A DNA stretch of 16,321 nucleotides. Source: JAGXLP01 sp042218715 (GTDB lineage Bacteria > Bipolaricaulota > Bipolaricaulia > M55B111). The translations under genes and the position numbers were made by a program. Below the pieces are notes generated by a model, which saw nothing but the letters and a program-made list of their open reading frames with translations, had not been told where the DNA came from and searched no databases. This document shows positions 14,342 through 16,321 of the stretch, in pieces (within the stretch, counting starts at the first letter, position 1; every line of letters begins with the position of its first letter). Where the stretch lies: positions 1 to 16,321 of the forward strand of contig JBDGQU010000170.1 of NCBI GenBank assembly GCA_042218715.1, read 5' to 3'.

Positions 14342-14354
14342 TCTTTATTAGACT
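14340..14354 (+). terminator. Weak hairpin at the end of nusB
   Basis: AGTCT (14340-14344) pairs with AGACT (14350-14354) around TTATT, overlapping the stop codon and followed by only two T. At best a weak terminator. Confidence 0.25.
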
Positions 14355-14369
14355 TTCGAATGATCAGGT

Positions 14370-14397
14370 TTGATAATTACACCAAACCCACTATAAT
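14370..14397 (+). promoter_or_regulatory. Promoter of the tRNA cluster
   Basis: TTGATA (14370-14375) and a perfect TATAAT (14392-14397) are 16 bp apart, a near-consensus sigma-70-type promoter. The start would be near 14404. A GGGGC/GCCCC hairpin (14400-14413) lies between it and the first tRNA. Confidence 0.75.
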
Positions 14398-14412
14398 TTG
14401 GGGCGATTGCCC

Positions 14413-14490
14413 CGGAGAGTGGCGCAGCTTGGCTAGCGCGCAGCGTTCGGGACGCTGAGGTCGCCGGTTCAAATCCGGCCTCTCCGACCA
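14413..14490 (+). tRNA. tRNA-Pro (anticodon CGG)
   Basis: The cloverleaf closes fully: acceptor CGGAGAG/CTCTCCG, anticodon stem CAGCG/CGCTG with loop TTCGGGA (anticodon CGG), and T-arm GCCGG TTCAAAT CCGGC. The 3' ACCA is encoded. It is the first gene of a five-tRNA cluster. Confidence 0.95.
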
Positions 14491-14525
14491 GATAAGTTAG
14501 TTGTAACTCGGTATTAAATTTCCCA

Positions 14526-14600
14526 GCGGGAGTAGCTCAACGGTAGAGCACTGGCCTTCCAAGCCAGGGGCTGCGGGTTCGATTCCCGTCTTCCGCTCCA
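14526..14600 (+). tRNA. tRNA-Gly (anticodon TCC)
   Basis: Acceptor GCGGGAG/CTTCCGC (one G-T pair), anticodon stem CTGGC/GCCAG with loop CTTCCAA (anticodon TCC), and T-arm with TTCGATT. The 3' TCCA is encoded. Confidence 0.95.
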
Positions 14601-14602
14601 GA

Positions 14603-14676
14603 GCGCCTGTAGCTCAGCTGGACAGAGCAGCGGCCTTCTAAGCCGCAAGTCGGGGGTTCGAATCCTCCCGGGCGCA
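14603..14676 (+). tRNA. tRNA-Arg (anticodon TCT)
   Basis: Acceptor GCGCCTG/CGGGCGC, anticodon stem GCGGC/GCCGC with loop CTTCTAA (anticodon TCT), and T-arm GGGGG TTCGAAT CCTCC. The discriminator A is followed by CTT, so CCA must be added after transcription. It shares its acceptor and T-arm with the Arg gene at 14847. Confidence 0.95.
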
Positions 14677-14683
14677 CTTACGT

Positions 14684-14759
14684 GAGGAGCGTAGCTCAAA
14701 GGCAGAGCACTGGGTTGTGGTCCCAGTTGTTGCGGGTTCGATTCCCGTCGCTCCTCCCA
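14684..14759 (+). tRNA. tRNA-His (anticodon GTG)
   Basis: Acceptor AGGAGCG/CGCTCCT with an encoded extra G at position -1 (14684) facing C73 (14756), the identity mark of tRNA-His. Anticodon stem CTGGG/CCCAG, loop TTGTGGT (anticodon GTG). The 3' CCA is encoded. Confidence 0.95.
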
Positions 14760-14768
14760 CCGCTCACT

Positions 14769-14815
14769 GGTTGACCGATCTCTCGATCGAACTCGCAAAA
14801 AAATGTTGGTCAACC
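14769..14815. repeat. 8-bp inverted repeat between tRNA-His and tRNA-Arg
   Basis: GGTTGACC (14769-14776) and GGTCAACC (14808-14815) are perfect complements with a 31-nt spacer that holds GATC...GATC. It could form a processing or terminator-like stem inside the tRNA transcript; an A run (14797-14803) lies in the loop, not after the stem. Confidence 0.4.
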
Positions 14816-14846
14816 TGGGAATTACTTATGCGATAACAACAAACAT

Positions 14847-14921
14847 GCGCCCGTAGCTCAACCTGGACAGAGCACCGGACTTCGGATCCGGGTGTTGGGG
14901 GTTCGAATCCTCCCGGGCGTA
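14847..14921 (+). tRNA. tRNA-Arg (anticodon TCG)
   Basis: Acceptor GCGCCCG/CGGGCGT (G-T at the end pair), anticodon stem CCGGA/TCCGG with loop CTTCGGA (anticodon TCG), and T-arm GGGGG TTCGAAT CCTCC. No CCA is encoded (ACTT follows). Closely related to the tRNA-Arg at 14603. Confidence 0.95.
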
Positions 14922-14940
14922 CTTTCATTCCTTTCCCCGA

Positions 14941-14968
14941 GGGAGGAATCGGCTGGTTTTTGTCCAGC
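14941..14968 (+). repeat. 18-bp repeat (copy 2) and hairpin after the tRNA cluster
   Basis: 14941-14958 is identical to 1611-1628. Here its GCTGG (14952-14956) pairs with CCAGC (14964-14968) around TTTTTGT. It may end the tRNA transcript or mark a site related to the IS110 elements. The rest of the gap to 15131 shows no gene or RNA that I can support. Confidence 0.55.
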
Positions 14969-15131
14969 ATCCCTAAAAGGGCTCCCAATTTCAAGTGTGA
15001 AATCTGCTGCTTTGTAGTTTTTCTTGCGATCACTCCCGGTTGATCCTTTCATGGTTACAGGTTCGAACCGTTAAAACGTACTAATAAGCATCCCTTCGTG
15101 CTCTAAGGCTACACGATTGTGATTCATTCTC

Positions 15132-15200
15132 GGATGAGAGTTCCCAATCAGTCAAGCGGGCTCGTAATGTCCCATGCTGGACAACGGGCTTCTCTCATCC
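15132..15200. repeat. Long-range stem at the 3' end of IS110 copy 2
   Basis: GGATGAGAG (15132-15140) pairs perfectly with CTCTCATCC (15192-15200), which spans the transposase stop codon. Inside, TGTCC (15168-15172) pairs with GGACA (15179-15183). This could be a terminator, or an RNA fold at the element end. Confidence 0.5.
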
Positions 15201-16286
15201 ATTAATTTTAGGTTCTTTAAACGGTTCTCTCCTTTTCCAGATGTAATAGAGCGCTACAGCTAGTTTTCTTGCCGTCGCCACTCGGGCCACCTTCTTCGTC
15301 TTTTTGGCAAGTACCCGGTAATAGAAATCCTCAAAGTGTTTTGATTTGCCTTTAAGCTTTCCTGTCGCTTCGGTCAGGACCCAGCGTAACCACGGGTTGC
15401 CCTCCTTGGTGATACTACCCCTGTGGGTGTAATTACCCGAACTGTGAGTCGAGGGTACCAGCCCACAGTAGGAGGCCAGATGGTCGGCGTCGGGGAACCT
15501 GGATATGGTGCCGATCTCCGCCTTGATCAACATGGCGCTAAACCGTCCGATACCCGGTATGGTTTTGAGCAACCTCACTATCTCGTCTTCTTCGGCTTCT
15601 CTCTTGATTACCGCATTGGTTCGCTCTATTACCTCCGTCAGCTTGCCCCCTACCGCGAGGAAGTCATCCAACTTGTCCGAGAAGACTTCCGGCATCTTCT
15701 TCTGGTTTTCTCTCAACCAGATTATTGCCTCCTTACCCAGTACGTCAGATTTGGGACAGATAAGGTTTAGTTTACTTAAAAGCGTCCTTATCTTTGACTT
15801 TACCTTGGCCCGTTCTCTTACCAAGAAAATCCGGTGTCTTAACAGTTCCCTCAGCTCCCTCGTCTCGAGCGGGGCCAGGTAGGATTCGGGGATAAGATCA
15901 GCCCGCTTTAGGTGAGCCAGGGTATGACTATCGATCCTGTCGGTCTTAATCCTAGCTGCACCGATCGCCTTGGTCTTTTTGGGATGAGCCATGGTTATCT
16001 CCACGTCCTCTCTTTGCAGGGCATCATACAGCCAGTACCAGTTCCTGGTGGCCTCAAAGACCACTTCCGGTTTGTCGAAGTTTCGCAGATAGTTAAGTAT
16101 CGGCCCCGCCTTGCTTTTTAGCACCTTCTCTCCGAGAACTTGACCATCTTTTCCCATTACGGTAATATAGGTTTGATCTTTATGTAGATCCAACCCTGCG
16201 ACTTGATTATTCATAGGGTCTCCCTCCCGTTAGTGGATTTAGTTACATCTTACCACAGGGGGGAGCCCTTTTATACAATCAGTCAA
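15145..16286 (-). mobile_element. IS110-family insertion sequence, copy 2 (ends tentative)
   Basis: A complete minus-strand IS110-type transposase with short flanks. CAATCAGTCAA occurs at 15145-15155 and again at 16276-16286 in direct orientation, 14 of 16 bases matching if extended rightward, and may mark the element limits. That would leave only about 50 and 70 nt of non-coding DNA beside the gene, little for a bridge RNA, so the real right end may lie beyond the window. Confidence 0.45.
15195..16214 (-). CDS. IS110-family transposase, 339 aa
   Basis: Bridge-RNA-guided type recombinase, complete and of normal length for the family. The N-terminal DEDD domain has D9 in GLDLHKD, E54 in VVFEATRNWYW, and D92 and D95 in KTDRID. 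The C-terminal domain begins with TIPGIGRFSAMLI (218-230) and contains GLVPSTHSSG (251-260), where S259 is the probable nucleophile, followed by KEGNPWLRW. The ATG at 16214 has GGGAGG upstream on the minus strand. It is clearly a different subgroup from the 447-aa protein at 19-1362: the two share the fold and catalytic residues but little else. Confidence 0.92.
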   Translation of the reverse strand: MNNQVAGLDLHKDQTYITVMGKDGQVLGEKVLKSKAGPILNYLRNFDKPEVVFEATRNWYWLYDALQREDVEITMAHPKKTKAIGAARIKTDRIDSHTLAHLKRADLIPESYLAPLETRELRELLRHRIFLVRERAKVKSKIRTLLSKLNLICPKSDVLGKEAIIWLRENQKKMPEVFSDKLDDFLAVGGKLTEVIERTNAVIKREAEEDEIVRLLKTIPGIGRFSAMLIKAEIGTISRFPDADHLASYCGLVPSTHSSGNYTHRGSITKEGNPWLRWVLTEATGKLKGKSKHFEDFYYRVLAKKTKKVARVATARKLAVALYYIWKRREPFKEPKING

Positions 16287-16321
16287 TCGAGGATACTTCC
16301 CTTAAGAACTGCTGGTTATTA

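Noticed and set aside
14514..15052. Minus-strand reading frames over the tRNA cluster
   Set aside because: They are antisense to tRNA genes and show the repeated GRIRTP/RRESNPQ peptides that reversed tRNA genes produce.
15050..15085. GGTTCGAACC as the T-arm of a sixth tRNA
   Set aside because: No acceptor, D or anticodon stem can be formed around it; it is only a short palindrome.

Overview
The window reads as a bacterial chromosome segment. It carries ribosome recycling factor, EF-P, NusB and an F-type ATP synthase operon, with GGAGG-type ribosome binding sites and TATAAT promoters. The proteins are strongly Asp/Glu-rich, and the ATP synthase c subunit has a sodium-type ion site with two carboxylates. 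Together these suggest an anaerobe of salty habitat. The lineage cannot be fixed from the sequence. The efp / Asp23-family / AmaP / DUF2273 / nusB order looks Firmicutes-like, but an archaeal-type Pus10 points to a deep-branching or gene-exchanging lineage such as a brine candidate phylum (a guess).

Layout. 1-1640: an IS110-family element, transposase on the minus strand, with about 270 nt of non-coding DNA before the gene where a bridge RNA would be expected. 1640-2565: about 900 bp without a credible gene but dense in structure. It holds a 17-bp inverted repeat, an IS200/IS605-end-like hairpin and an array of seven hairpins, four of which clearly belong to one sequence family. 2566-3834: a promoter and an archaeal-type tRNA pseudouridine synthase Pus10. 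3982-4542: frr. 4680-10937: the operon atpI-B-E-F-H-A-G-D, closed by a strong hairpin with no atpC. 11050-11985 (minus): an AhpF-like thioredoxin reductase homologue. 12126-14341: efp, an Asp23-family gene, amaP, a DUF2273 gene and nusB. 14370-14921: a strong promoter and five tRNA genes (Pro, Gly, Arg, His, Arg). 15145-16286: a second IS110-family element, minus strand.

How it works together. The eight atp genes make a membrane rotary ATPase, probably coupled to sodium. Pus10, frr, efp, nusB and the tRNAs serve RNA modification, translation and transcription. The Asp23/AmaP/DUF2273 trio is an envelope-associated module. The two IS110 elements flank the housekeeping block.

The best candidates for something undescribed are the hairpin-repeat array at 1849-2526, the bacterial Pus10, the arginine-tipped EF-P, the two-carboxylate c subunit and the absence of atpC from the operon.
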